A stretch of 11,830 nt of DNA from Caulobacteraceae bacterium. GTDB lineage: Bacteria; Pseudomonadota; Alphaproteobacteria; Caulobacterales; Caulobacteraceae. The first letter of the stretch is position 1, and each line of letters opens with the position of its first letter. The stretch spans positions 1 through 11,830 of the forward strand of contig CANJYY010000050.1 of NCBI GenBank assembly GCA_947479185.1. The letters run 5' to 3'. A model generated the notes under the pieces. The model did no database searches. It saw only the letters and a program-made list of their open reading frames with translations, and was not told the DNA's origin. Positions 5,512 to 11,830 of the stretch are shown here, one piece after another. The position numbers were made by a program, and so were the translations under genes.

Positions 5512-6624
5512 ATGGGGGTGACTGTGGACCAGGGCGATACGCGGAACGGGGCGCCGGATGCGACCGGCGATGGCCTTCAGCCGTTGCCCACGGGCGGCGA
5601 CGCCGACATCGCGAACAGCCTGGCGGACACGCGGACGGAAGCGGTTCAGGAGGCCGAGCTGGCGGCGCTCGCGGAAGTCGCCCAGGCCGACGCTGATCCG
5701 GACCGGGGCGGCGTCCAGGCGCTGCTGGACGGAGCCTCTCCCGATGACGCCGAGCGGATGCGCCGCTCACTGGGCATTCCCAAGGCGCCGCGAGAGCCGC
5801 GCCATGCCGCCGACGAACTGGCCCCCGACTGGCGGGCCGGCGCCTATCCCTACAAGTACAAGATGCTGCGCCGTGACTACGAACAGCAGAAGTTCGTCCT
5901 GCAGACCGAGCTGCTAAAGCTGCAGGCGTGGGTGAAGGACTCACGGCAGCGCGTGATCATCCTGTTCGAGGGGCGTGACGCCGCCGGCAAGGGCGGGGCC
6001 ATCAAACGCTTCATGGAGCACCTCAATCCGCGGGGCGCCCGGGTCGTGGCGCTCGAGAAGCCCAGCGAGGTCGAACGCGGCCAGTGGTATTTCCAGCGCT
6101 ACGTCGAACACCTGCCGACCACCGGCGAGATCGTCCTGTTCGACCGCAGCTGGTACAACCGGGCTGGCGTCGAACGCGTGATGGGCTTCTGCACCGACGA
6201 CGAATACAACGAGTTCCTGCGCCAGGCGCCCGAGTTCGAGCGCAACCTGGCCCGCACCGGAACCCACATCATCAAGTTCTGGTTCTCGGTCAGCCGCGAG
6301 GAGCAGCGCCGGCGCTTCAAGGAGCGCAAGGTGCACCCCCTGAAGCAGTGGAAGCTGTCCCCCGTGGACCTCGCGTCGCTCGACAAATGGGAGGACTACA
6401 CGCGGGCGAAGGAAGCCATGTTCTTCCACACCGATACGGCGGACTCGCCGTGGACGGTCATCAAGTCCGACGACAAGAAGCGGGCTCGCCTGAACGCCAT
6501 GCGCTACATCCTCCGCTCACTGCCCTACACCGGCAAGGACATCGCCCGGGTCGGCCGGGTGGACGACCTGATCGTGGGCCGGGCCAATGTCATCCACGAG
6601 CGCGGCGAACATCGCCTGGGCTGA
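5512..6624 (+). CDS. ppk2: Polyphosphate kinase 2, class I (PPK2)
   Basis: A kinase that transfers phosphate between inorganic polyphosphate and nucleoside diphosphates, linking polyP stores to the NTP pool. From ATG 5512 the protein has 370 residues. The Walker A motif is EGRDAAGKGG at about 153-162; Walker B with the PPK2 signature is LFDRSWYNRAGVERVMGF at about 209-226; the lid module includes SREEQRRRFKERKVHPLKQWKLSP (about 261-284), followed by the DKWEDYTRAKEAMF segment. The catalytic core starts near residue 105 (DWRAGAYPYKYKMLRRDYE). The first roughly 90 residues form an Ala/Asp/Glu-rich extension not needed for the fold. A GTG at 5485 or at 5518/5524 are alternative starts, and no clear Shine-Dalgarno decides between them. 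The gene sits alone behind an FNR-like promoter. The enzyme class is secure; the direction of reaction in vivo is not. Confidence 0.93.
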   Translation: MGVTVDQGDTRNGAPDATGDGLQPLPTGGDADIANSLADTRTEAVQEAELAALAEVAQADADPDRGGVQALLDGASPDDAERMRRSLGIPKAPREPRHAADELAPDWRAGAYPYKYKMLRRDYEQQKFVLQTELLKLQAWVKDSRQRVIILFEGRDAAGKGGAIKRFMEHLNPRGARVVALEKPSEVERGQWYFQRYVEHLPTTGEIVLFDRSWYNRAGVERVMGFCTDDEYNEFLRQAPEFERNLARTGTHIIKFWFSVSREEQRRRFKERKVHPLKQWKLSPVDLASLDKWEDYTRAKEAMFFHTDTADSPWTVIKSDDKKRARLNAMRYILRSLPYTGKDIARVGRVDDLIVGRANVIHERGEHRLG

Positions 6625-6634
6625 CGCGTCCGCG

Positions 6635-6697
6635 AAACGGGGACACCCGCCTTTCAGGGACATGACCCACCGCGCCGCCGGCGGATGACCCCGTTTT
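6635..6697 (+). terminator. Possible terminator after ppk2
   Basis: AAACGGGG (6635-6642) is the perfect complement of CCCCGTTT (6689-6696), and the right arm ends in TTTT before AAT. The 46-base interior holds a further palindrome, CCGCCGGCGG (6675-6684), that can fold within it. The GGGG/CCCC stem with a T tract 3' of the gene fits an intrinsic terminator, although the outer loop is long. Confidence 0.4.
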
Positions 6698-6748
6698 AAT
6701 GCAGATGACTCAAGCTTAACTGGGCTTGGGATTGATGCTCGGCGACAC

Positions 6749-6770
6749 CATCTCTCGCATCAGAGGGATG
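6749..6770 (+). promoter_or_regulatory. Hairpin masking the ribosome-binding site of the small membrane peptide gene
   Basis: CATCTCTC (6749-6756) pairs with GAGGGATG (6763-6770) over the 6-base loop GCATCA. This gives 8 pairs, one of them a G-U. The right arm contains the AGAGGG Shine-Dalgarno (except its first A, which sits in the loop) and the first of three consecutive ATG codons. The structure is more extensive than expected for a chance overlap with so short a leader. Confidence 0.5.
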
Positions 6771-6773
6771 ATG

Positions 6774-6869
6774 ATGAAAAACCTGCTTGTTCTCGCGATC
6801 TCGGCAGCCAGCGCGCTCGGCGCCATCTGGCTGCTGTTCGCCGTGCCGGCCGTACACGGCCTGGCCTGA
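6774..6869 (+). CDS. 31-residue single-pass membrane peptide
   Basis: A very short gene of the kind automated callers miss. Three consecutive in-frame ATGs (6768, 6771, 6774) precede AAA; the third is chosen because AGAGGG at 6762-6767 then has a 6-base spacing. The product starts MKNLLVLAI and continues as one hydrophobic stretch of about 27 residues, including ASALGAIWLLFAVPAV, and ends in HGLA. A positively charged start followed by one membrane span suggests an inner-membrane peptide with the N-terminus in the cytoplasm, or a signal-like segment. It ends 4 bp from the convergent SUOX-fold gene's stop. I recognise no family. Support comes from the good Shine-Dalgarno, the coherent composition and the leader hairpin; it could still be a chance reading frame. 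Confidence 0.55.
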   Translation: MKNLLVLAISAASALGAIWLLFAVPAVHGLA

Positions 6870-6873
6870 CGCC

Positions 6874-7338
6874 CTAGGGCGCCGCCACCACCGCCACCGA
6901 CACCACATCGCGCACGCCCCGGTCGGGGCGGGCGTCGGCGTCGATCACCAGCCGCAGCGCGCCCTCCTTGGGCTCCAGCGGCCCGGCCTTGAGCCGGTCG
7001 GCGAGGATGATCGGCGCATCGCGGAAGCTGGGGTCGGTCTCGGCGATCGACAGCACGGCGCGATAGCCGTCCCGGCCCGTCACCACGACGAAGGCCTGCA
7101 TCGGCTTGCCGTGCAGCCGCGGGCCCTGCGGCGCGCCGGCCTCGCGCAGCACGGCCGACAGGCTGACGCCCTGATAGACCGTCTTGCCGCCCAGCCGCGC
7201 CTCGGCCCGGGGCAGCGCCGCCAGCGCCTCCGGCGACAGCACGGTGACCTTGCCCTCGGCGTTGGTCACGGTCAGCGCCTGGGCCAGGGCCAGGCCGGGC
7301 GTCAGGACCAGCGCGGCGGCGACCAGCAGCGCGCGCAT
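6874..7338 (-). CDS. Exported SUOX-fold (molybdopterin-oxidoreductase-like) protein without cysteine
   Basis: A 154-residue periplasmic protein. The N-terminus MRALLVAAALVLTPGLALA-QA is a clear Sec signal, with cleavage likely after residue 19. The mature part (LTVTNAEGKVTVLS, then LGGKTVYQGVSLSAVLREAGAP at about 50-70, then AFVVVTGRDGYRAVLSIAETDPSF at 82-105 and the LRLVIDADARPDRGVRDVVSVAVV end) resembles a stand-alone oxidoreductase molybdopterin-binding domain of the sulfite-oxidase fold. It has no cysteine at all, so the usual molybdenum-ligand cysteine is missing and catalysis of the sulfite-oxidase type is unlikely. It may bind another ligand or serve as a partner protein. Its ATG overlaps the GST stop by one base (TGATG), so it is the last gene of a nucleoside-transporter/GST operon. 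The fold call is moderately sure; the function is unknown. Confidence 0.75.
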   Translation of the reverse strand: MRALLVAAALVLTPGLALAQALTVTNAEGKVTVLSPEALAALPRAEARLGGKTVYQGVSLSAVLREAGAPQGPRLHGKPMQAFVVVTGRDGYRAVLSIAETDPSFRDAPIILADRLKAGPLEPKEGALRLVIDADARPDRGVRDVVSVAVVAAP

Positions 7339-7967
7339 CACGCCGCCACGGTGCCCGCCTTCGCCGCCGGCCGGGCCAGCATTCCGGCGTACCAGCGGGT
7401 GACGTTGGCCATTTCCTCGGGGATGGCGAATTTGGCCATGCGCGAGAAGTCGATCGCCGTGGCGGCGAGGATGTCGGCCATGGTGATCCGGTCGGCGGCG
7501 ATGAACGGGCTCTCGGCCAGCCGCCGGTCGAAGAACTTCAGCGTCCGGGTCGCGCCGGCGCGGTTGGTCTCGGCGATCTCCGGGATCTGCTTTTCCAGCG
7601 CCGCCAGGGCGGGGTGGCTGTGGCGCACGGTCATCATCAGCGGCGTGGCCAGCATCATCTCGGTGCGGCGGCACCACATCTCGATGATCGCCGTCTCCTT
7701 CGGATCGCGGCCGAACATGTTGGGCTCGGGAAACACGCTCTCCAGATAGCGGCAGATGGCCACCGACTCGGTGATCGCCGTGCCGTCGTCCATCTCCAGC
7801 ATCGGCACATTGGCGAGGCCCGCCTTGCCGATGTAGTCCGGCTGCTTGTGCTCGCCGTTGAAGATGCTCACGTCGATGATCTCGACCTGGTCTTCCGCGC
7901 CCTTCTCGGCCAGGAACCAACGCACCCGGCGCGGGTTCGGCGCCCGCAGGCTGTCATAGAGCTTCAC
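7338..7967 (-). CDS. Glutathione S-transferase family protein
   Basis: A 209-residue cytosolic GST, probably conjugating glutathione to electrophiles or reducing peroxides or disulfides. The thioredoxin-like N-domain (1-80) contains the start KLYDSLRAPNPRRVRWFLAEKG, the cis-proline in NVPML (Pro55) and the glutathione gamma-glutamyl binding pair ES (67-68) in ITESVAI. The helical C-domain (about 88-209) carries the N-capping box ITMADI (161-166) that is diagnostic of GSTs. The start is taken as GTG 7967, because the family begins with KLY and a GGGA tract (within AAAGGGAAAC) lies just upstream. The gene follows the nucleoside transporter by 20 bp and overlaps the next gene by one base. No cysteine stands at the usual beta-class position. 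The substrate is unknown. Confidence 0.92.
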   Translation of the reverse strand: MKLYDSLRAPNPRRVRWFLAEKGAEDQVEIIDVSIFNGEHKQPDYIGKAGLANVPMLEMDDGTAITESVAICRYLESVFPEPNMFGRDPKETAIIEMWCRRTEMMLATPLMMTVRHSHPALAALEKQIPEIAETNRAGATRTLKFFDRRLAESPFIAADRITMADILAATAIDFSRMAKFAIPEEMANVTRWYAGMLARPAAKAGTVAA

Positions 7968-7987
7968 GACGTTTCCCTTTGTTTTTA

Positions 7988-9268
7988 TTACAGAATGCCG
8001 AACAGCTCGCGCGGCATGGCGCCGACCACGGCGGCGGTCATGCAGGTGGCGAGGAAGCCGGCCAGCAGGGCCTTCCAGACCATGCCGATGACCTCGGCCC
8101 TTCGTTCGGGCATCAGCACGCCCATCCCGCCCACGGTGATGCCCACCGACCCGACGTTGGCGAAGCCGCACAGGGCGTAGGTCATGATCATCCGCGTCCG
8201 CTCGGTCATCTCGCCCTCCGGGATGGCGCCCAGGTCGATGAAGGCGATGAACTCGGTCAGCATCAGCTTCACGCCCAGCAGCCAGCCGGCTTTCGGCGCC
8301 TCGTCCCAGCTGATGCCCAGGCTCCAGGCCAGCGGCGAGAACAGCACGCCCAGCAGCCGCTCGATGGTCACCGGCTCGCCCCACAGCGGCGGCAGCAGGC
8401 CCAGCAGCCCGTTGCCGATGGCCACCAGGGCCACGAACACGATCAGGATGGCGGAGATGTTCAGCACCACCATCAGGCCGTCGGCCACGCCCTTGGTGAT
8501 GGCGTCGATCGAGCTCTCGTATTTCAGCAGCGAGGTGTAGTCGACCTGCACCCCGGTCTCGCCGCGCTTCTCCGGCACGATCAGCCGGGCCAGCAGCACG
8601 CCGGCCGGGGCGGAGACCACCGAGGCCACCAGCACATGGGCGGCCGCGTTGGGCAGCACGCCCTTCAGGATGGTGGCGTAGGCGACCATGGTCGAGCCGG
8701 CGACGGTCGCCAGGCCCACGACCATCATCATGAACAGCTCGGACCGGGTCAGCTTGTCGAGATAGGCGCGGATGATGATCGGCGTCTCGACCATGCCGAC
8801 GAAGATGTTGGCCGCCGTGGCGGTGGCCGAGGCCCCGCCCATGCCCATGGTCTTCTCGAACAGCAGGCCGAAGCCGCGGATGATCAGCTTGAGGATCCCC
8901 CAGTGCCACAGCAGGGCCGACAGGGCCGAGATGACCAGGATCAGCGGCAGCACCTGGAAGGCGAACACGAACGGCGCCTGGCCTCCGGTCAGGGTGTAGG
9001 GCTGGGCGCCGCCGCCCAGATAGCCGAACACGAACTGGGTGCCCTGGGCCGTGGCCGCCGCGAGGCCGTCGACCCCGTCGCTGATCGCCGCCACGACGCC
9101 GCGCGCCGCGGGCAGACCGAACAGCAGCAGCACCAGACCGACCTGTACCGCCAGGGCGCCGATCGCCAGCCGCCAGGGGAACCGCTTCCGGTCCTCGGAC
9201 ACGGCCCAGCAGACCACCAGGGTCAGGGCTATGCCCACCAGGCTTTGCGCGTTTTCAAGACGGAACAT
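7988..9268 (-). CDS. CNT-family concentrative nucleoside transporter (NupC-like)
   Basis: A 426-residue inner-membrane protein importing nucleosides by cation symport. It has the CNT order: N-terminal membrane helices, the QAPFVFAFQVLPLILVIS segment (97-114), the MGMGGASATATAANIFVGMVETP hairpin loop (141-163) with Glu161, the LTEFIAFIDLG segment (338-347) with Glu339, and CGFANVGSVGI (367-377) with Phe369, Asn371 and Ser374. The last three match VcCNT Phe366, Asn368 and Ser371 in spacing, and Glu161/Glu339 match Glu156/Glu332. The family's GQTE uracil-side motif reads GMVE here. Length fits the family. A G-run lies near the start ATG 9268. It is probably the first gene of an operon with GST and the SUOX-fold gene downstream. 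Confidence 0.92.
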   Translation of the reverse strand: MFRLENAQSLVGIALTLVVCWAVSEDRKRFPWRLAIGALAVQVGLVLLLFGLPAARGVVAAISDGVDGLAAATAQGTQFVFGYLGGGAQPYTLTGGQAPFVFAFQVLPLILVISALSALLWHWGILKLIIRGFGLLFEKTMGMGGASATATAANIFVGMVETPIIIRAYLDKLTRSELFMMMVVGLATVAGSTMVAYATILKGVLPNAAAHVLVASVVSAPAGVLLARLIVPEKRGETGVQVDYTSLLKYESSIDAITKGVADGLMVVLNISAILIVFVALVAIGNGLLGLLPPLWGEPVTIERLLGVLFSPLAWSLGISWDEAPKAGWLLGVKLMLTEFIAFIDLGAIPEGEMTERTRMIMTYALCGFANVGSVGITVGGMGVLMPERRAEVIGMVWKALLAGFLATCMTAAVVGAMPRELFGIL

Positions 9269-9375
9269 TCAGACCCCCGCGGACGGCGAGTCCCCCCCGC
9301 GCCCTTCGCGGCGATTGACTACGAAGGCAGGGGCCCGCGCAAGGGCCGGGCGTTCTGCCCGACCCCGCGACAGCA

Positions 9376-10083
9376 TCACGCCGCCAGGGCGGTGGTCGCG
9401 GAGGCGCTGTCTGCCGCGTCCGAAGTCAGTTGCGCGATCAGTTTCGCCAGCAGGTCGGCGGCCTCGGTCGAGACGCCGGAGGCCGCCGACTCGGTCGTCT
9501 GCAGCGACGCGAGCAGTTCGGCCATGCTGACCTTGCCGTCGCCGTTGGTGTCGAGCGGATCGGACGTCGAGGCGGCGTCGGTGGTCGCCGTGGCGGCCTC
9601 CTTCGGACCCTGCCCGCCGCCGGGCGGCGGCGGCGGCGGCGGGGCGGCGGCCTTGAACTCGTCAAGCGACAGGGCGCCGTCGCCATCGGCGTCCGCCTTC
9701 GTCACCAGATCGGCCGCCCGCGTCGCCGCGTCCGTTCCCGAGGCGTCTCCCCGCGGCGCATGGGCGGCCATGTCGGCGGCCAGTTCGTCGGCCGTCAGGG
9801 TCCCGTCGCTGTTGGAATCCGCACCCGAGAAGATCTTCTCGGACCGGGCCTCCTGCAGCGACAAAAGGGAACCCATTGTTGCAGAAGCGAAATTCTGGCC
9901 GCCGCCTTCGCCGCCACGCATCGGTCGCGCCGAGCCGGAACTGCCGGGTTGCGGCAGGTTCTGCCCTATGGACTGGAACTCATCGGAAGAAAGCTGACCA
10001 TCGGTGTTGAGGTCAGCCTTGGCGAACATCGCCTGCAGCTGCTGCTGCAGGGCCGATGAACCGCCTATGCTGGTTAGGGACAT
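9376..10083 (-). CDS. Four-EF-hand calcium-binding protein
   Basis: A 235-residue protein, MSLTSIGGSSALQQQLQAMF at the start, with four canonical EF-hand loops: 24-35 (DLNTDGQLSSDE), 89-100 (DSNSDGTLTADE), 131-142 (DADGDGALSLDE) and 178-189 (DTNGDGKVSMAE). Every loop has Asp at 1, Asp/Asn at 3, Asp at 5, Gly at 6 and Glu at 12, so all four should bind calcium. Between them lie low-complexity linkers, including a glycine-rich stretch (57-62) and a 7-proline run (148-154) followed by GGG. The C-terminus (190-235) is an Ala/Ser/Thr-rich helix. There is no Sec signal peptide or membrane segment. The start at 10083 has a strong AGGAGA site. The cellular role, whether calcium buffer, sensor or secreted protein, is not known. 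Confidence 0.92.
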   Translation of the reverse strand: MSLTSIGGSSALQQQLQAMFAKADLNTDGQLSSDEFQSIGQNLPQPGSSGSARPMRGGEGGGQNFASATMGSLLSLQEARSEKIFSGADSNSDGTLTADELAADMAAHAPRGDASGTDAATRAADLVTKADADGDGALSLDEFKAAAPPPPPPPGGGQGPKEAATATTDAASTSDPLDTNGDGKVSMAELLASLQTTESAASGVSTEAADLLAKLIAQLTSDAADSASATTALAA

Positions 10084-10089
10084 GGGATT

Positions 10090-10104
10090 TCTCCTGTCGG
10101 GAGA
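10090..10104 (-). promoter_or_regulatory. EF-hand gene ribosome-binding site inside a hairpin
   Basis: On the minus strand the Shine-Dalgarno AGGAGA (10095-10090) is preceded by TCTCC (10104-10100), which pairs perfectly with GGAGA over the 5-base loop CGACA. It is followed by AAATCCC and ATG 10083 without further pairing. The stem and loop sizes are the same as in the luxI leader. Confidence 0.5.
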
Positions 10105-10130
10105 CGCCGGTCGCGAGATCCGCCGGCGCC

Positions 10131-10150
10131 GCTCCGGAACCGCCCGGAGC
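10131..10150 (-). other. Perfect stem-loop between the peptidase and EF-hand genes
   Basis: GCTCCGG (10131-10137) and CCGGAGC (10144-10150) form a perfect 7-bp stem with a 6-base loop. It lies 54 bp past the peptidase stop on the minus strand. No T-run follows, so it is either a processing or RNA-stability structure or part of a Rho-dependent end region. Confidence 0.4.
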
Positions 10151-10203
10151 CCTCCCCACCTAGCGAGAACCGTTCCCTGGTCCGGTTTCCGCCACAGTCC
10201 CGC

Positions 10204-11830
10204 TCATTTTCCGAGCAGCTCGCTGACCAGCGCGTCGCGGCCGTACACCTTGGCCAGGGCCTCGGTGATGGTGGCGGTCGAGACGACCACGGTGCGGTTC
10301 ACGGTCCCGTCGTAGCCGTAGGCCCCGGCGATGCTGTGGATGTTGCCGTCGAAGGCCGCGCCGATGACCTCGCCCCGGGCGTTGATCACCGGCGAGCCGG
10401 AGTTGCCGCCGATGATGTCGTTGGTGGTGACGAAGTCGTAGACCGTGTCCGGATTCAGCCGGTCCTTCGCCGCCAGCCAGCTCGGCGCCAGGGCATAGGG
10501 CTCTGCCCCGGTGGCCCGCTCGAACAGCCCGCCGATGGTGGTGAACGGCCCGACCTCGCGGCCCTGCCAGGTCCAGCCGGCGACCTTGCCGTAGGACAGG
10601 CGCAGGCTGAAGGTCGCGTCGGGATAGACGGTGTCGCCATAGACGGCGAAGCGGGCCTTCGCGACACGCTCGGCGGCGCTGTCGGTCGGCGCGGTCACCT
10701 CGGTCTCCCAGGTGCGGCGCGCGGCGCGGGCGGCGGCGTCGATGGCCAGCACATAGCGGATCATCGGATCGTCAGAGGCCTTGATGGCCTCCAGCCCGCC
10801 GTCCCACAGCGCCTTGCGCACCGCCGGATCGCCGAGCTTCGTGCCCGACACCAGCCGAGCGGCCAGCGCCTGCGGGCTTTCCTTGCCCAGCAGCAGCGTG
10901 ACCGTCTCCGGTTCGGCGGTGAGGTACTCCCGCGCCTTGAGCAGCCAGAACTCCATGTACAGCTGCTCAAGGTCCGGCTGGACCGGCGTGGCCATCTGCA
11001 TCCGGCGCGCGGTCGCCGGCAGGCGGCTGTCGCCGAACTCGGGCAGGCGGTCGACCGTCGGCAGCGCGCGCTCTTGCGCGCCCCGCACCAGCGTCCGGGC
11101 GTAGTCAAAAAGGCGCGACCCGCGGCCGGCGTCGGCCTCGAGCTGGCGGTAGGGCATGTAGGCCCGGGCATAGGCCGCCTGGACGGCCTCCAGCTCGGCC
11201 CAGGGATCGCCGACTTCCGCCACCAACGCCGGGTCGGCGGCCGCCTTCGCCCGCAGCTCGGCCTCGGCCCGGCGCTTGCCGGCCATGAAGGCGGCGTTGT
11301 TCAGCGCCATCTGCCGGCCGTAGGCGACCTTGAAGCCGTTCTCGAGGCCGAAGATGGCGTCGGCGACGACGCGCTGGGCCTCTGGGCCGCGGCGGCCGTA
11401 CTCGATCAGCCGGCCGCGCAGTTCCGACCGTTGCAGCTGGGCCAGCGGCACGCCGATATCGCGGGCTGTCTCCAGCTGGCTCATCGTCAGCAGCCGCTCG
11501 GTCGAGCCCGGATTCCCGGACACGAAGGTCGCCTCGCCGGCCACGGGCGGCGCCGGATTCCACGTCAGGAAGGCCCGCGTCTTCACCGGCCTGTCGTGGT
11601 CGTAGAGCCGCAGGAACGCGGCATCCAGGTCATAGCGGGGGAAGTTGAAATTGTCGGGATCGCCGCCGAAGAAGGCCGTGGCGAACTCGGGGGCGAACAC
11701 CAGCCGCAGGTCGGTGTAGCGGTGATAGCGATAGAGGGCGTAGCGCCCGCCCCGGTACAGGCTGATCAGCTGGCAGCGGTCGCCGGATTTGCCCCGGCAG
11801 AACTCGGCCTCGACAGCGGTCGTCGCGGCC
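10204..11830 (-). CDS. S46-family dipeptidyl-peptidase (DPP7/DAP BII type), C-terminal part
   Basis: A serine exopeptidase that removes dipeptides from peptide N-termini, normally exported to the periplasm. The reading frame is open to the right edge, so the signal peptide and the catalytic histidine lie outside. The visible 541 residues include VFAPEFATAFFGGDPDNF, then FPRYDLDAAFLR containing the catalytic Asp (codon 11623-11625), and GGNSGSPVIN containing the nucleophile Ser (codon 10399-10401). Eighteen residues past that Ser, in GAAFDGN, is Gly. In this family Gly here marks the DPP7/DAP BII type with hydrophobic P1 preference, while Arg marks the Asp/Glu-specific DPP11 type. A GTG at 11700 is internal, because homology (RGGRYALYRYHRYTDLRL) continues upstream of it. 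It ends ELLGK. The EF-hand gene follows on the same strand after 120 bp. Confidence 0.93.
   Translation of the reverse strand, partial: AATTAVEAEFCRGKSGDRCQLISLYRGGRYALYRYHRYTDLRLVFAPEFATAFFGGDPDNFNFPRYDLDAAFLRLYDHDRPVKTRAFLTWNPAPPVAGEATFVSGNPGSTERLLTMSQLETARDIGVPLAQLQRSELRGRLIEYGRRGPEAQRVVADAIFGLENGFKVAYGRQMALNNAAFMAGKRRAEAELRAKAAADPALVAEVGDPWAELEAVQAAYARAYMPYRQLEADAGRGSRLFDYARTLVRGAQERALPTVDRLPEFGDSRLPATARRMQMATPVQPDLEQLYMEFWLLKAREYLTAEPETVTLLLGKESPQALAARLVSGTKLGDPAVRKALWDGGLEAIKASDDPMIRYVLAIDAAARAARRTWETEVTAPTDSAAERVAKARFAVYGDTVYPDATFSLRLSYGKVAGWTWQGREVGPFTTIGGLFERATGAEPYALAPSWLAAKDRLNPDTVYDFVTTNDIIGGNSGSPVINARGEVIGAAFDGNIHSIAGAYGYDGTVNRTVVVSTATITEALAKVYGRDALVSELLGK

Noticed and set aside
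6721..6740. Sigma54 promoter before the small membrane peptide gene
   Set aside because: The GG and GC elements are not separated by the required 10 bases.
9297..9311. CCGCG/CGCGG hairpin as terminator of the EF-hand gene
   Set aside because: On the transcribed minus strand it is followed by a G-run, not U residues.
7979..9997. A 672-codon open frame on the plus strand opposite the nucleoside transporter and EF-hand genes
   Set aside because: Its product is His/Gln/Arg-rich low complexity with no domain, spans two real genes and an intergenic gap, and is the usual antisense shadow of GC-rich coding DNA.

Overview
The window looks like a GC-rich alphaproteobacterial chromosome segment, most likely from the Caulobacterales (Caulobacter, Brevundimonas or Phenylobacterium type). 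This rests on the strong G/C third-position bias, the protein families present and a CCTCCCCC...GGGGGAGG intergenic repeat typical of that group; no rRNA or other marker confirms it. I see no tRNA, rRNA, CRISPR array, insertion sequence, phage gene or origin.

Region 1 (1-1992, minus strand): the N-terminal part of a leucine-type amino-acid dehydrogenase cut by the window edge, a lipoprotein alpha/beta hydrolase, a roughly 115-bp inverted-repeat intergenic element, and a small DUF3253 protein. Region 2 (2182-3911, plus strand): a quorum-sensing cassette made of a LuxR-type receptor, a LuxI-type acyl-homoserine-lactone synthase and an unrecognised 70-residue acidic protein whose ATG overlaps the luxI stop codon. 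Region 3 (3988-5409, plus): an XRE-family regulator, then a PaaI-like hotdog thioesterase and a GNAT acetyltransferase separated by one base. Region 4 (5429-6869, plus): a class I PPK2 polyphosphate kinase behind a well-formed FNR/FixK box with a -10 element at class II spacing, a possible terminator, and a 31-residue single-pass membrane peptide. Region 5 (6874-9268, minus): a probable three-gene operon of a CNT nucleoside transporter, a glutathione S-transferase and an exported SUOX-fold protein. Region 6 (9376-11830, minus): a four-EF-hand protein and an S46 dipeptidyl-peptidase running off the right edge.

The main candidate for something undescribed is the quorum-sensing cassette. Its LuxR lacks two of the six residues that normally line the AHL pocket, its luxI is translationally coupled to an unknown small protein, and the luxI Shine-Dalgarno sequence lies in a small hairpin. 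Two other genes in the window, the 31-residue peptide and the EF-hand protein, also have their ribosome-binding sites inside compact hairpins, which suggests translational control by RNA structure. Functions are inferred from motifs read by eye; no database search was possible.
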